From Streptomyces sp. VRA16 Mangrove soil (GTDB lineage Bacteria; Actinomycetota; Actinomycetes; Streptomycetales; Streptomycetaceae), in the NCBI RefSeq assembly GCF_017377775.1, contig NZ_JAFVLN010000017.1:165650-229649 (forward strand): a stretch of DNA of 64,000 bases, read 5' to 3'. Of this stretch, positions 52,973 through 60,609 are shown piece by piece. The notes under the pieces are model-generated. The model saw nothing but the letters and a program-made list of their open reading frames with translations. It did no database searches and was not told the DNA's origin. A program made the position numbers and the translations under genes. How positions within the stretch are numbered: the stretch's first letter is position 1; the number at the start of each line of letters is the position of its first letter.

Positions 52973-53007
52973 CCCGCAGGATTTGCTTCAGAGGCTTCTC
53001 GTTCGTT

Positions 53008-53328
53008 TCAGAGAGCCTCGGCCAATTCCTCCAGGAGCCGCCGCTTCGGCCGGGCGCCGACCCGCGACCACACCGGCTCCCCGTCCTTGAAGACCATCAG
53101 CGTCGGCATGGACAGCACTCCGTACTGCACGGCGATGTCCGGGTTGGCGTCGACGTCGATCGCCACGACGTCGAGCCGCTCCCGCTCCTCCTCGGCGACG
53201 GCCTTCAGTACCGGGGCCAGTTGATTGCACGGCCCGCACCACTCGGCGGTGAACTCCACGAGCACCGGCCGTCCCGACTTCACGACCTGCTCGTCGAAGT
53301 CCGCGTTGGTCACCTCACGGAACGCCAT
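53008..53328 (-). CDS. trxA: Thioredoxin
   Basis: A 106-residue classic thioredoxin with the redox site WCGPC (Cys31, Cys34), preceding VEFTAE, and the cis-proline loop SMPTLMVFKDG. It reduces protein disulfides in the cytoplasm. The ATG at 53328 lies 5 bp downstream of the MerR-family gene on the same strand, so the two are co-transcribed and the regulator probably controls this gene. No thioredoxin reductase is encoded nearby. Confidence 0.96.
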   Translation of the reverse strand: MAFREVTNADFDEQVVKSGRPVLVEFTAEWCGPCNQLAPVLKAVAEEERERLDVVAIDVDANPDIAVQYGVLSMPTLMVFKDGEPVWSRVGARPKRRLLEELAEAL

Positions 53329-53333
53329 CGTGA

Positions 53334-53741
53334 TCACTCCCTCAGTTCGCAGCGCGGCGCGGACTCGTCCTCCGCGGCCAGCGCGTTCATGGCCTGTTCG
53401 GCGCGCACCAGCTGCGCTCCGACCTTCTCGCGTACAGCGCTCAACTCGCCGATCAGCGCGTCGAGTTCGGAGAGCTTGCTGCGGTACACGGCGAGCGACG
53501 CGGGACAGGAGTCCCCTTCGGGATGCCCGGCCCGCAGGCACTCCACGAACGGCCTGGTCTCCTCCAGGTCGAACCCGAAGTCCTGCAGCGTGCGGATCTG
53601 CCGCAGCGCCCGCAGGTCCTCCTCGTCGTAGGTGCGGTAGCCGTTGCCGCCGCGCCGCGCGGGCAGCAGCCCGCGCGACTCGTAGTACCTGAGCGTCCGC
53701 GTGGTCACCCCGGCGCGGTCCGCGAGCTCTCCGATGCGCAT
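53334..53741 (-). CDS. MerR-family transcriptional regulator
   Basis: A 135-residue regulator starting at ATG 53741. The winged helix-turn-helix is MRIGELADRAGVTTRTLRYYESRGLL, then GYRTYDEEDLRALRQI. A dimer coiled coil follows, and two cysteines (GDSCPAS and near the C-terminus PRCELRE) could form a metal or redox sensor. The coupling to trxA favours redox. Upstream on the minus strand, TTGACG (53774-53769) is followed 19 bp later by TCGTAG (53749-53744), a long spacer of the kind MerR proteins act on; the transcript might be leaderless. This promoter reading is tentative. Confidence 0.9.
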   Translation of the reverse strand: MRIGELADRAGVTTRTLRYYESRGLLPARRGGNGYRTYDEEDLRALRQIRTLQDFGFDLEETRPFVECLRAGHPEGDSCPASLAVYRSKLSELDALIGELSAVREKVGAQLVRAEQAMNALAAEDESAPRCELRE

Positions 53742-53859
53742 GCCTACGACCGTAAACGTTGCCCCTGACGTCAAGGCCAGCTCCGGCCGAAATTCCCGGA
53801 ATATCCGGCCGGAGCGGGTTCTTGTACCCGAAGTTCACGACCAGCCCTGGAGGTATGCG

Positions 53860-54615
53860 ATGCCCGCACTCACCGTCCGATACGTCGGCGGCCCCACGTC
53901 CGTCATAGAGGTGGGTGGTCTGCGCCTGCTCACGGATCCGACGTTCGACGCGCCCGGCACGTACGCGGTCGGCACCCGGACGCTGGTGAAGACGGCGGGC
54001 CCCGGCATCGCCCGCGCCGGGATCGGGCCGGTCGACGCGGTGCTGCTCTCCCACGACCAGCACCCCGACAACCTGGACCGCGCGGGCCGCGACGCCCTCG
54101 ACGACGTGCCGCTCGTGCTGTCCACGGCCGCGGCGAGGGAGCGCATCGGCGACCGGGTCACCGCCCTTCCCGCCTGGGAGCAGGTGGAGGTCGGCGGGGT
54201 CCGGATCACGGGCGTCCCCGCCCTGCACGGCCCGGAGGGCAGCGAGCCGGTGGTCGGGGAGGTCACCGGCTTCGTGCTGGCGGGGGACGGCCTGCCGACG
54301 GTCTACGTGTCCGGGGACAACGCCTCCCTGGACCGCGTCCGGCAGATCGCCGGCCGGTTCCCGGACATCGACGTGGCCCTGCTGTTCGCGGGCGCGGCCC
54401 GCACCCCGCTGGTGCCGGACGCCCCGCTGACCCTGACGAGCGAGGACGCGGCCGAGGCGGCGCGGATCCTGGGCGCCCGGCACGTCGTCCCGCTGCACTT
54501 CGAGCACTGGGGCCACTTCACGCAGGACGGGTCGACGCTGACGGCGGCGTTCGACGCGGCGGGCCTGTCGGAGCGGCTGCGGCTGCTGAAGCCCGGGGAG
54601 AGCACGGCCTTCTGA
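53860..54615 (+). CDS. Metallo-beta-lactamase-fold hydrolase (UlaG-like)
   Basis: A 251-residue cytoplasmic MBL-fold protein. It begins LTVRYVGGPTSVIEVGGLRLLTDPTFD, a UlaG-like start. The metal-binding HxHxDH-type motif is modified to LSHDQHPDNLD, and later metal ligands are in VYVSGDNAS and VPLHFEHWGHF. Substrate unknown. It is divergent from the MerR gene across 118 bp, so the regulator may act on both. CTGGAGG supports ATG 53860. Three tandem 19-bp repeats begin just after the stop. Confidence 0.85.
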   Translation: MPALTVRYVGGPTSVIEVGGLRLLTDPTFDAPGTYAVGTRTLVKTAGPGIARAGIGPVDAVLLSHDQHPDNLDRAGRDALDDVPLVLSTAAARERIGDRVTALPAWEQVEVGGVRITGVPALHGPEGSEPVVGEVTGFVLAGDGLPTVYVSGDNASLDRVRQIAGRFPDIDVALLFAGAARTPLVPDAPLTLTSEDAAEAARILGARHVVPLHFEHWGHFTQDGSTLTAAFDAAGLSERLRLLKPGESTAF

Positions 54616-54616
54616 G

Positions 54617-54673
54617 CCGGCTCCAGCCCGGCAGTCCGGCTCCAGCCCGGCAGTCCGGCTCCAGCCCGGCAGT
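54617..54673. repeat. Three perfect 19-bp tandem repeats between convergent genes
   Basis: The unit CCGGCTCCAGCCCGGCAGT occurs at 54617-54635, 54636-54654 and 54655-54673 with no mismatch; a partial fourth copy follows. Each unit can fold into a small GCCGG/CCCGGC hairpin. The array fills the gap between the MBL-fold gene and the convergent membrane-protein gene, so it may act as a terminator. Perfect identity suggests recent expansion. Confidence 0.85.
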
Positions 54674-54696
54674 CCGGCTACGGCCTGCGGATCGGG

Positions 54697-55062
54697 CTAC
54701 GGCCAGCTGACCAGCGAGGCGAAGACCAGGACGGCGACCACGACCAGGAACGGGGCGGCCACGGCGGCCCCGATCCGGTACGCCGTGAACCGCCGCTGCC
54801 ACGGCAGCAGCCACGCGACACCCAGCACGACCAGTGCCACCAGGAGCAGCCACCCGAACGTCGAGAAGCCCCGGTCGAAGCTCGGGTCGAAGGTGGCCAG
54901 TTGGGCGTCCGTACAGGAATCGCAGGCCATCGCCGAGAGCCCCGCGAAGAAGTGGGCGACGAACGCCCCCGGCAGTGTCACGACCGTGGACAGGAGCGGG
55001 CCGATCCACTCACGGGACTGCGGGGCGCTGTCGCGTGCGGCGGCCGGGGCGGAGGAGGTCAT
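54697..55062 (-). CDS. Small integral membrane protein
   Basis: A 121-residue protein with about three predicted membrane helices (LLSTVVTLPGAFVAHFFAGL, FGWLLLVALVVLGVAWLLP and AAVAAPFLVVVAVLVFASLV). A cysteine pair in MACDSCTD lies between helices one and two, probably outside. No family or function is recognised. It is divergent from the aldo/keto reductase gene, and the 13-bp repeat array lies in their shared upstream region. Confidence 0.75.
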   Translation of the reverse strand: MTSSAPAAARDSAPQSREWIGPLLSTVVTLPGAFVAHFFAGLSAMACDSCTDAQLATFDPSFDRGFSTFGWLLLVALVVLGVAWLLPWQRRFTAYRIGAAVAAPFLVVVAVLVFASLVSWP

Positions 55063-55104
55063 GTCCCCATCACACCCGTCGCGGGGCGCTCACGCCTGAG
55101 CGCC

Positions 55105-55190
55105 CGTACTCAGGCCACGTACTCAAGTGTCGTACTCCAGTGGCGTTCGCCAGTGACGTTCTCAAGTGCCGTTCTCAAGTGTCGTACTCA
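55105..55190 (+). repeat. 13-bp tandem repeat array upstream of aldo/keto reductase
   Basis: Six consecutive 13-bp units and a partial seventh: CGTACTCAGGCCA, CGTACTCAAGTGT, CGTACTCCAGTGG, CGTTCGCCAGTGA, CGTTCTCAAGTGC, CGTTCTCAAGTGT, then CGTACTCA. The array ends at the ribosome site AAGGAG. The 13-bp period is longer than one DNA turn, so copies rotate around the helix. It could be a multi-site operator or, as leader sequence, affect translation. Confidence 0.85.
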
Positions 55191-55202
55191 GCAAGGAGAT
55201 CC

Positions 55203-56102
55203 ATGAACAGCAGCACCCCGCACGCAGCCGCCTCCGGCACCTGGCTCCTCGGTGACCTCCCGGTTCACCGCATCGGCCTCGGGGCGATGCGGCTTCCCGG
55301 CCGTACCGCCTTCGACAACTCCTCCGTCGCCGACCGCGCGCGGTCGGTCCGCGTCCTGCGCCGGGCCGTCGAGCTCGGCGTGAATCACATCGACACGGCC
55401 GCCTTCTACTTCTCCTCGCGCCGCTCGGCCAACGAACTGATCAACGCGGCGCTCTCCCCGTACGCCGACGACCTGGTCGTCGCCACCAAGGTCGGCCCGC
55501 GCCGCGACCGCGCCGGCGAGTGGGCGGCCTGGGCGCGCCCCGACGAACTGCGCGGCGACGTCGAGGAGAACCTGCGCCAGCTCGGCCGCGACCACCTCGA
55601 CCTCGTCAACATGCGGGTGAACGAGCTCAGCGCGCCGCACATCGGCGAGTTCGTGGGCGCGCTCGCCGAGCTGCGGGACGCGGGCCTGATCCGGCACATC
55701 GGGGTCTCGGGCGTGGACGCGGCGGCGCTCGCCGCGGCGCGCAAGGAGGCACCGATCGTGTGCGTGCAGAATCCGTTCGGGCTCGGCCGGGTGCGGGAGG
55801 GGGACGCCGAACTGCTGCGTCTCTGCGCGGCCGAGGGCATCGCCTTCGTCCCGTTCTTCGCGGTCGCGGGCCGGGGCGGGCACGCGGGCGGCGTGCAGGA
55901 CGCCGACTCACCGGCGCTGCGCGAGATCGCCGCGGCGCACGACGCGTCCCCGGCCCAGATCCGGCTGGCCTGGACGCTCCACCAGGGCCCGAACGTGCTG
56001 GCCATCCCGGGCACGGGCGACCCCGAGCACGTCGCGCAGAACGTGGCGGCCGGCGCGATCCGGCTCAGCGAGCGGGAACTGCGGGCGCTGAGCGCGGCCT
56101 GA
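55203..56102 (+). CDS. Aldo/keto reductase
   Basis: A 299-residue NADPH-dependent reductase of the (beta/alpha)8 AKR superfamily. It begins VHRIGLGAMRLPGRTAF; the catalytic Asp and Tyr are in NHIDTAAFYFS and the Lys in VVATKVG. The position usually held by the catalytic His reads DLVNMRVNE, so His is absent, a variation seen in some bacterial AKRs. NADP-binding motifs near the C-terminus are AIPGTGDPEHVAQN. The ATG at 55203 follows AAGGAG and the 13-bp repeat array. Its 3' end overlaps the convergent Nudix gene by 38 bp. Substrate unknown. Confidence 0.93.
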   Translation: MNSSTPHAAASGTWLLGDLPVHRIGLGAMRLPGRTAFDNSSVADRARSVRVLRRAVELGVNHIDTAAFYFSSRRSANELINAALSPYADDLVVATKVGPRRDRAGEWAAWARPDELRGDVEENLRQLGRDHLDLVNMRVNELSAPHIGEFVGALAELRDAGLIRHIGVSGVDAAALAAARKEAPIVCVQNPFGLGRVREGDAELLRLCAAEGIAFVPFFAVAGRGGHAGGVQDADSPALREIAAAHDASPAQIRLAWTLHQGPNVLAIPGTGDPEHVAQNVAAGAIRLSERELRALSAA

Positions 56103-56775
56103 CGGCGGCGAACGGGCCGTCCAGGGCGGCCCATTGGAGCAGCATGACAGTCTTGCCGTCGGCGATCCGCCCGTCGCGGACCATGGCGAGGGCCTCGTCG
56201 AAGTCCAGCTCCAGTACGTCGATGTCCTCGCCCTCCTCCGCCACTCCGCCGCCGGGTCCTGTGCGGTCGGCGGGCGTGTAGGGCGCGGCGTAGAAGTGCA
56301 GCCGCTCGGTGACGGAGCCGGGGCTCATGTACGCCTCGAAGACGGGGGTGACCCGGCCGAGCGTCACGCCCAGCTCCTCGGCGCTCTCGCGACGGATCGC
56401 CGCGAGCGGGTCGTCGCCGTCGAGCAGCCCTGCCGCGGCCTCGACGAGCATGCCGTCGGGGTGATCGTTGACGTAGGCCGGGTAGCGGAACTGCCGGGTG
56501 AGCAGCACGCGTCGGCGTCCGGCGTCGTACGGCAGGACGACCGCGCCGTTGCCCCGGTCGTAGGTCTCGCGCTGCTGGGTCTCCCAACTCCCGTCGCGGC
56601 GGCGGTAGTCGAAGGTGGTGCGACGCAGCACGTGCCAGCCCCGCGAGGTCACTTCCACGTCGCGGACGACGACGCCGGGGTTGCGGTCCAGGTCGCGCCC
56701 GGCCCGGTCGAGCCCGGTGCGGCCGCGGTGATCGGGCACGTCGACGCCGGGCCTGGGGGCGGCGCCGGTGCTCAT
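56065..56775 (-). CDS. Nudix hydrolase (ADP-ribose/NDP-sugar pyrophosphatase-like)
   Basis: A 236-residue Nudix enzyme. The box reads GLLDGDDPLAAIRRESAEELGV, with Asp replacing the first Glu but the key REXXEE intact. The upstream FRYPAYVNDHPDGMLVEAAAG and downstream YMSPGSVTERLHFYAA resemble NudK/NudF-type enzymes that cleave GDP-mannose or ADP-ribose. A proline-rich C-terminal tail follows. It overlaps the DUF4406 gene by 4 bp (ATGA at 56772-56775), so the two form an operon, and overlaps the convergent AKR gene by 38 bp. Confidence 0.9.
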   Translation of the reverse strand: MSTGAAPRPGVDVPDHRGRTGLDRAGRDLDRNPGVVVRDVEVTSRGWHVLRRTTFDYRRRDGSWETQQRETYDRGNGAVVLPYDAGRRRVLLTRQFRYPAYVNDHPDGMLVEAAAGLLDGDDPLAAIRRESAEELGVTLGRVTPVFEAYMSPGSVTERLHFYAAPYTPADRTGPGGGVAEEGEDIDVLELDFDEALAMVRDGRIADGKTVMLLQWAALDGPFAAVRPRSAPAVPAR

Positions 56776-57233
56776 ACGGTCTCCTGACCGGAGGCGGCGG
56801 GGGTGCGGCGCTCGTCGGCGGCGGGGACGCGGCGCGGTATCTCGGCCACGTCGTGGTAGACCGGCAGGCCGCGGCGCAGGGCGGTGGCGACGTCCGCGTC
56901 GGCCCCCGCGGACGCGCCAGGCAGCCGCAGCACGGCGTCGCAGCGGGCGAGCAGCCGCTCGGCGGTCGGGTACAGCACCTGCTCGGCGAGGGGGTCGGTC
57001 GGTCCCGCTCCGGCGGACCGCAGCACGGGCAGGGCCACCCACTCGCCGATCATCGGGATGTGCCCGGCGGCGAAGACCGGCCAGGCCGCCTCTTCGAGCC
57101 GGGCGAGGTTCGCGGCCATGGCCTCCGGGTCACCGCCGGTGCCGGAGCGGTAGGGACCGGCGAGCAGCACGAGCAGGGGCTGCTGGGGCTGCTGGGGCTG
57201 CTGGGGCTGCACGGAGTTCTGTTCGTCGTTCAT
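56772..57233 (-). CDS. DUF4406 / nucleoside 2-deoxyribosyltransferase-like protein
   Basis: A 153-residue protein with VLLAGPYRSGTGGDPEAMAAN near its start and ERLLARCDAVLRLPGASAGADADVA later, the pattern of the nucleoside deoxyribosyltransferase/DUF4406 fold that binds nucleoside or ribosyl ligands. The N-terminus has a QQP repeat encoded by four copies of a 9-bp unit. It overlaps the Nudix gene by 4 bp and is divergent from a DeoR-type regulator gene 60 bp away. Together this suggests nucleoside, ADP-ribose or NAD turnover (inference). Confidence 0.75.
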   Translation of the reverse strand: MNDEQNSVQPQQPQQPQQPLLVLLAGPYRSGTGGDPEAMAANLARLEEAAWPVFAAGHIPMIGEWVALPVLRSAGAGPTDPLAEQVLYPTAERLLARCDAVLRLPGASAGADADVATALRRGLPVYHDVAEIPRRVPAADERRTPAASGQETV

Positions 57234-57250
57234 GCCGCGCTACGATACAT

Positions 57251-57280
57251 GCAGAAACGTGCAAGACCAGGCAAGAACCG
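57251..57280 (+). promoter_or_regulatory. Phased 10-bp direct repeats upstream of DeoR regulator
   Basis: Three 10-bp units in a row begin GCAGAAACGT, GCAAGACCAG and GCAAGAACCG, all on one DNA face. DeoR-family proteins often bind direct repeats. The site is in the 60-bp gap between the DUF4406 and DeoR genes, next to a TACGAT (57241-57246) that could serve as a -10. Confidence 0.45.
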
Positions 57281-57293
57281 GAGAGAGGTACGG

Positions 57294-58052
57294 ATGCTGG
57301 CTGCCGAACGGCGCGACCATCTGCTGGCCCTGCTGGCCCGCGAAGGCAAGATCGTCGCCAAGGACGTCGCCGCCGACCTGGGCATTTCCGAGGACAGCGT
57401 GCGCCGCGACCTGCGTGATCTCGCCGCCGAGGGACTGTGCCAGCGGGTCTACGGCGGAGCACTGCCCGCCTCGCCCGCGGTCGCGGACTACGCCACCCGC
57501 ACGACCGTCGCCCCCGACGGCAAGCAGAAAGTGGCCGCGGCGGCGGCCGCGCTGGTGCGCCCCGACAGCGCCGTGATCCTGGACGGCGGCACCACGGCAC
57601 TCGCCGTCGCCCGCCGGCTCCCGCCCGATCTGTCCTGCACCGTGATCACACACAGCCCGACGATCGTGGCGGCGCTGATCGACCACCCCCGCGCGGAGCT
57701 CTTCCTCCTCGGCGGCCGCGTCTTCAAGCACTCGGCGGTGGCCTGCGGCGCCGCCGCGGTGGAGGCGGCCCAGAACGTGTCGGCCGACCTGTTCCTGCTC
57801 GGCGTCACGGGCGTGCACCCGGAGGCGGGCCTGACCACGGGCGACGCCGAGGAGGCGGCGATGAAGCGGGTCCTCGCGTCCCGCGCCGCCGACACCTACG
57901 TACTCGCCTCGTCGGAGAAGATCGGCACGGCGTCCCGCTACCGGGTGCTGCCCTGGGAGGACATCACCGGCGTGATCACGGACGCGGCCCCCGGCCACCC
58001 GGTGACCGAGCGGCTGACGAGCCAGGGAGTGGAGATCCTCGCCGCGCCCTGA
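57294..58052 (+). CDS. DeoR-family transcriptional regulator
   Basis: A 252-residue repressor. The N-terminal helix-turn-helix is RRDHLLALLAREGKIVAKDVAADLGISEDSVRRDLRDL, then the hallmark CQRVYGGAL. The C-terminal DeoRC sensor has VILDGGTTALAVARRL, FLLGGRVFKHSAVACGAAA and LGVTGVHPEAGLTTGDAEEAAMKR, which binds phosphorylated sugars in this family. AGAGAGG supports ATG 57294. It probably represses the divergent DUF4406-Nudix pair and itself. Confidence 0.93.
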   Translation: MLAAERRDHLLALLAREGKIVAKDVAADLGISEDSVRRDLRDLAAEGLCQRVYGGALPASPAVADYATRTTVAPDGKQKVAAAAAALVRPDSAVILDGGTTALAVARRLPPDLSCTVITHSPTIVAALIDHPRAELFLLGGRVFKHSAVACGAAAVEAAQNVSADLFLLGVTGVHPEAGLTTGDAEEAAMKRVLASRAADTYVLASSEKIGTASRYRVLPWEDITGVITDAAPGHPVTERLTSQGVEILAAP

Positions 58053-58078
58053 GCCCCGCAGGACCGGGGTCCACGGAG

Positions 58079-58642
58079 CTACTCCCAGTCGCCGCGTTCC
58101 TGAAGATGCAGCACGAGCGCGGCGATGTTCCACGCGTCGTCCTCGCCCCTGTGGTGCCGTCCCTCCAGCGGCAGCCCGGCGATCCGCAGCGCCTGCGCCA
58201 TCCCGGGCCGCTTGCGCAGACCGTGGCTACCGGTGAACACGGCCTTGGCGTTGATGTGCGTCCGCCCGAAGGGACAGCGGCCGACGGCCCCCTGGCACTG
58301 GCGCTCGAACTGCTTGCGGTCGTAGTCGCCCCAGCTGGCCCACGGCCGCGTCCGCGCCGCGTACTCCTCGCGCAGCGTCCGGCACGCCTCGGCGAAGTCC
58401 ACCCCTGCGTCGGCCTCGGCCCGGGTGATCCCGGTGAGCTCGGTGCAGAAGTCGCCGACGCGGGACCGCACGGGCCGCACCATGATGCGACGGCGCGCCA
58501 CGCGGACACCGGCGGCGAGGTCGACCACGGTCAACCCGACCTCGATGATCTCGCTCACCGCGCCCGGGGGCGGCTGCCCCTCCCAGCACGTGGCCTCGAC
58601 GTCGACGACGTTGAGGAGCGCGGTGGGCGCGGAGGGCGGCAT
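58079..58642 (-). CDS. DEDDh-type 3'-5' exonuclease
   Basis: A 187-residue DnaQ-fold nuclease. ExoI is VVDVEATCWEG; ExoII residues lie in GDFCTELTGITRAEADAG and WGDYDRKQFERQC; ExoIII is EGRHHRGEDDAWNIA with the general-base His. The order LTGI, then WGDYDRKQ resembles KapD/ERI1-type RNA exonucleases. A protein of this size is usually an accessory nuclease, not a polymerase subunit. Five bp of stem (CCCCG-N6-CGGGG) between this gene and the convergent DeoR gene may terminate both. Confidence 0.9.
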   Translation of the reverse strand: MPPSAPTALLNVVDVEATCWEGQPPPGAVSEIIEVGLTVVDLAAGVRVARRRIMVRPVRSRVGDFCTELTGITRAEADAGVDFAEACRTLREEYAARTRPWASWGDYDRKQFERQCQGAVGRCPFGRTHINAKAVFTGSHGLRKRPGMAQALRIAGLPLEGRHHRGEDDAWNIAALVLHLQERGDWE

Positions 58643-58782
58643 GCACGGCAGCGTACGAAGCGGGGCGGCTCGGCCGCGAACGCTTTATGGACCGGGCGCC
58701 CGACCGGACCGGGCAGGGAATGTCGGGCCCGCCTCCCGCCGCCGCGCCTAGCTTGGTGATCAGGAAGACGAAGGAGGCCAGG

Positions 58783-59682
58783 GTGCTGGACCGGCTCAAT
58801 CAGGCCATGGACCACATCGAGCAGCGGCTCGACCAGGAGCTCGATGTCACCGAGCTCGCGCGGATCGCGGCCACGTCGGAGTACCACCTGCGGCGGATGT
58901 TCTCCGCGCTGGCCGGGATGCCGCTGTCGGAGTACGTGCGCCGGCGCCGGCTGACCGTGGCAGGGGCCGAGGTGCTCGCGGGCCGGGAGCCGCTGCTGAC
59001 GATCGCGGTGCGGTACGGGTACGGCTCGGGCGAGGCGTTCGCCCGCGCGTTCCGGACCCTGCACGGGGTCGGCCCCGGCGAGGCCCGGCGCACCGGCGCC
59101 GCGCTGGTCTCACAGCCCCGGCTCTCCTTCCGCCTCACCGTCGAAGGGAGCAGCAGCATGCGGTACCGAGTGGTGGACCGGGCGGAATTCACGGTCGTCG
59201 GGCCGAAGGCCCGGGTGCCGTTGGTGTACTCGGGCCCGAACACGGCCATCGAGGAGTTCGTCCGCGGTCTGGACGGCGAGGTCATGGGTGCACTGGGTAC
59301 CCTGGCGCGGCGCTCGGCCGAGGAGCCGCAGGGCGTCCTCGCGGTCTGCGACGACCTGGACCCCGGCCGCGCCGAGGGCAGCGAACTCGACTACTACCAG
59401 GGCGTGGTGCTCCCGTCCGGCACCGCGCTCCGGGACGACCTGCCGGCCGGGCTGCCCACGTTGCCGGTCCCCGCCGGCACCTGGGCGGTCTTCACGACGT
59501 CGGGCCCCGCGCCGGAGGCGATCCAGCGGCTGTGGAGCGATGTGTACACGGAGTGGTTCCCGTCGAACCCGTACCGCACCCGCCCCGGCCCCGAACTCCT
59601 GCGCACCCGTCTCACGGAGTCCGCGAACGGCCCGACGGCGCGGGCCGAACTCTGGCTCCCGGTGGAGCGGGAACAGCCCTGA
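58783..59682 (+). CDS. AraC-family regulator with GyrI-like ligand domain
   Basis: A 299-residue protein. The two AraC helix-turn-helix motifs are at the N-terminus (about 1-110: LDVTELARIAATSEYHLRRMFSAL, then YGYGSGEAFARAFRTLHGVGP). A GyrI-like/AraC effector-binding domain follows (about 125-299: EFTVVGPKARVPLVY, then WAVFTTSGPAPEAIQRLWSDVY and WFPSNPYRTRPGPELL). Such regulators sense small lipophilic drugs or cationic ligands. GTG 58783 with AAGGAGG 5 nt upstream is chosen over an ATG at 58687 that overlaps the promoter region. No divergent drug pump is adjacent. Confidence 0.92.
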   Translation: MLDRLNQAMDHIEQRLDQELDVTELARIAATSEYHLRRMFSALAGMPLSEYVRRRRLTVAGAEVLAGREPLLTIAVRYGYGSGEAFARAFRTLHGVGPGEARRTGAALVSQPRLSFRLTVEGSSSMRYRVVDRAEFTVVGPKARVPLVYSGPNTAIEEFVRGLDGEVMGALGTLARRSAEEPQGVLAVCDDLDPGRAEGSELDYYQGVVLPSGTALRDDLPAGLPTLPVPAGTWAVFTTSGPAPEAIQRLWSDVYTEWFPSNPYRTRPGPELLRTRLTESANGPTARAELWLPVEREQP

Positions 59683-59769
59683 ACCGCCCGGCGGGACACG
59701 GCCGTTCCTTCCGGCCACGGCACCGTACGTCGAGGGCCGACTGTCAGTGGGCGAGGCTACGTTGGCCCC

Positions 59770-60570
59770 ATGACTCACGACGTACGAGTGCCTCTGCCCG
59801 ACACCCGTTACCTCGACTGCCTGGCGGCGGACTTCGACCGGCTGCGCTCCGTCGCCACGGCCGCGGACACCACCGCAGTGGTCCCGAGCTGCCCCGACTG
59901 GACGGTCGCCGACCTGGTGCGGCACGTCGGGCAGGTCTACGTGGACAAGACGCACGCGATGCGCGAGGGCACCGAGTCCGAGTGGCCGCCGAAGGGCACG
60001 GCCGACGCCGAGCCGTTCGATCTCCTGGACCGCGCGTACGCCGATCTGCGCGGGGAGTTGACCACGCGCGCCCCCGGCGACCCGGCGGGCGGCTGGTACA
60101 AGCCGGACCGGTCCGTCGGCTTCTGGATCCGCCGGATGGCGCAGGAGACGGTGATCCACCGCATCGACGCCGAGCTGGCGGCGGGAGAGCCGATCGCCCC
60201 CGTCCCCGAGGACCTGGCGATCGACGGTATCGACGAGCTGCTGAAGGTGTTCACGGCGTACGGCGTCACGGAGTGGGCCGAGTACTTCGCGGACGCCCTC
60301 GCCGCTTCCCCCGGCCGGACCTACGAGATCCGCGCGCTCGGCACGAAGGCGGCGGCCTGGCGGATCCGCACGGGCCCCGGCCAGTTCACCGTGGAGGACG
60401 GCACCGGTGACGGCACCGCCGCCGACACCGTTCTGACCGGCTCGCCCCAGGCCCTGCTGCTCGACCTCTGGAACCGCCGGAGCGCCGGCGACCCGTCCGG
60501 GGTGACGGTCACCGGCGCTCCCGAAGCGGTGGCTGAGCTGCGCGCCTGCCTCGCGACCGCCACGCAGTGA
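59770..60570 (+). CDS. Maleylpyruvate isomerase-family mycothiol-dependent enzyme
   Basis: A 266-residue DinB-like four-helix protein with the family start RYLDCLAADFDRLRSVA and the conserved VPSCPDWTVADLVRHVGQVY, whose histidine is a metal ligand. Further ligands lie in RRMAQETVIHRIDAE. The C-terminal domain (about 180-266) contains LLLDLWNRR. Members use mycothiol, the actinobacterial thiol. Specific substrate unknown. It is followed by a strong hairpin shared with the convergent MFS gene. Confidence 0.88.
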   Translation: MTHDVRVPLPDTRYLDCLAADFDRLRSVATAADTTAVVPSCPDWTVADLVRHVGQVYVDKTHAMREGTESEWPPKGTADAEPFDLLDRAYADLRGELTTRAPGDPAGGWYKPDRSVGFWIRRMAQETVIHRIDAELAAGEPIAPVPEDLAIDGIDELLKVFTAYGVTEWAEYFADALAASPGRTYEIRALGTKAAAWRIRTGPGQFTVEDGTGDGTAADTVLTGSPQALLLDLWNRRSAGDPSGVTVTGAPEAVAELRACLATATQ

Positions 60571-60578
60571 CGGCACGC

Positions 60579-60603
60579 CGCCCGGGGCCCGCGGCCCCGG
60601 GCG
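60579..60603. terminator. Bidirectional terminator
   Basis: An 11-bp perfect GC stem (arms 60579-60589 and 60593-60603) with a 3-nt loop sits between the convergent mycothiol-enzyme and MFS genes, 9 bp after one stop and 7 bp after the other. Confidence 0.8.
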
Positions 60604-60609
60604 TCCGCC

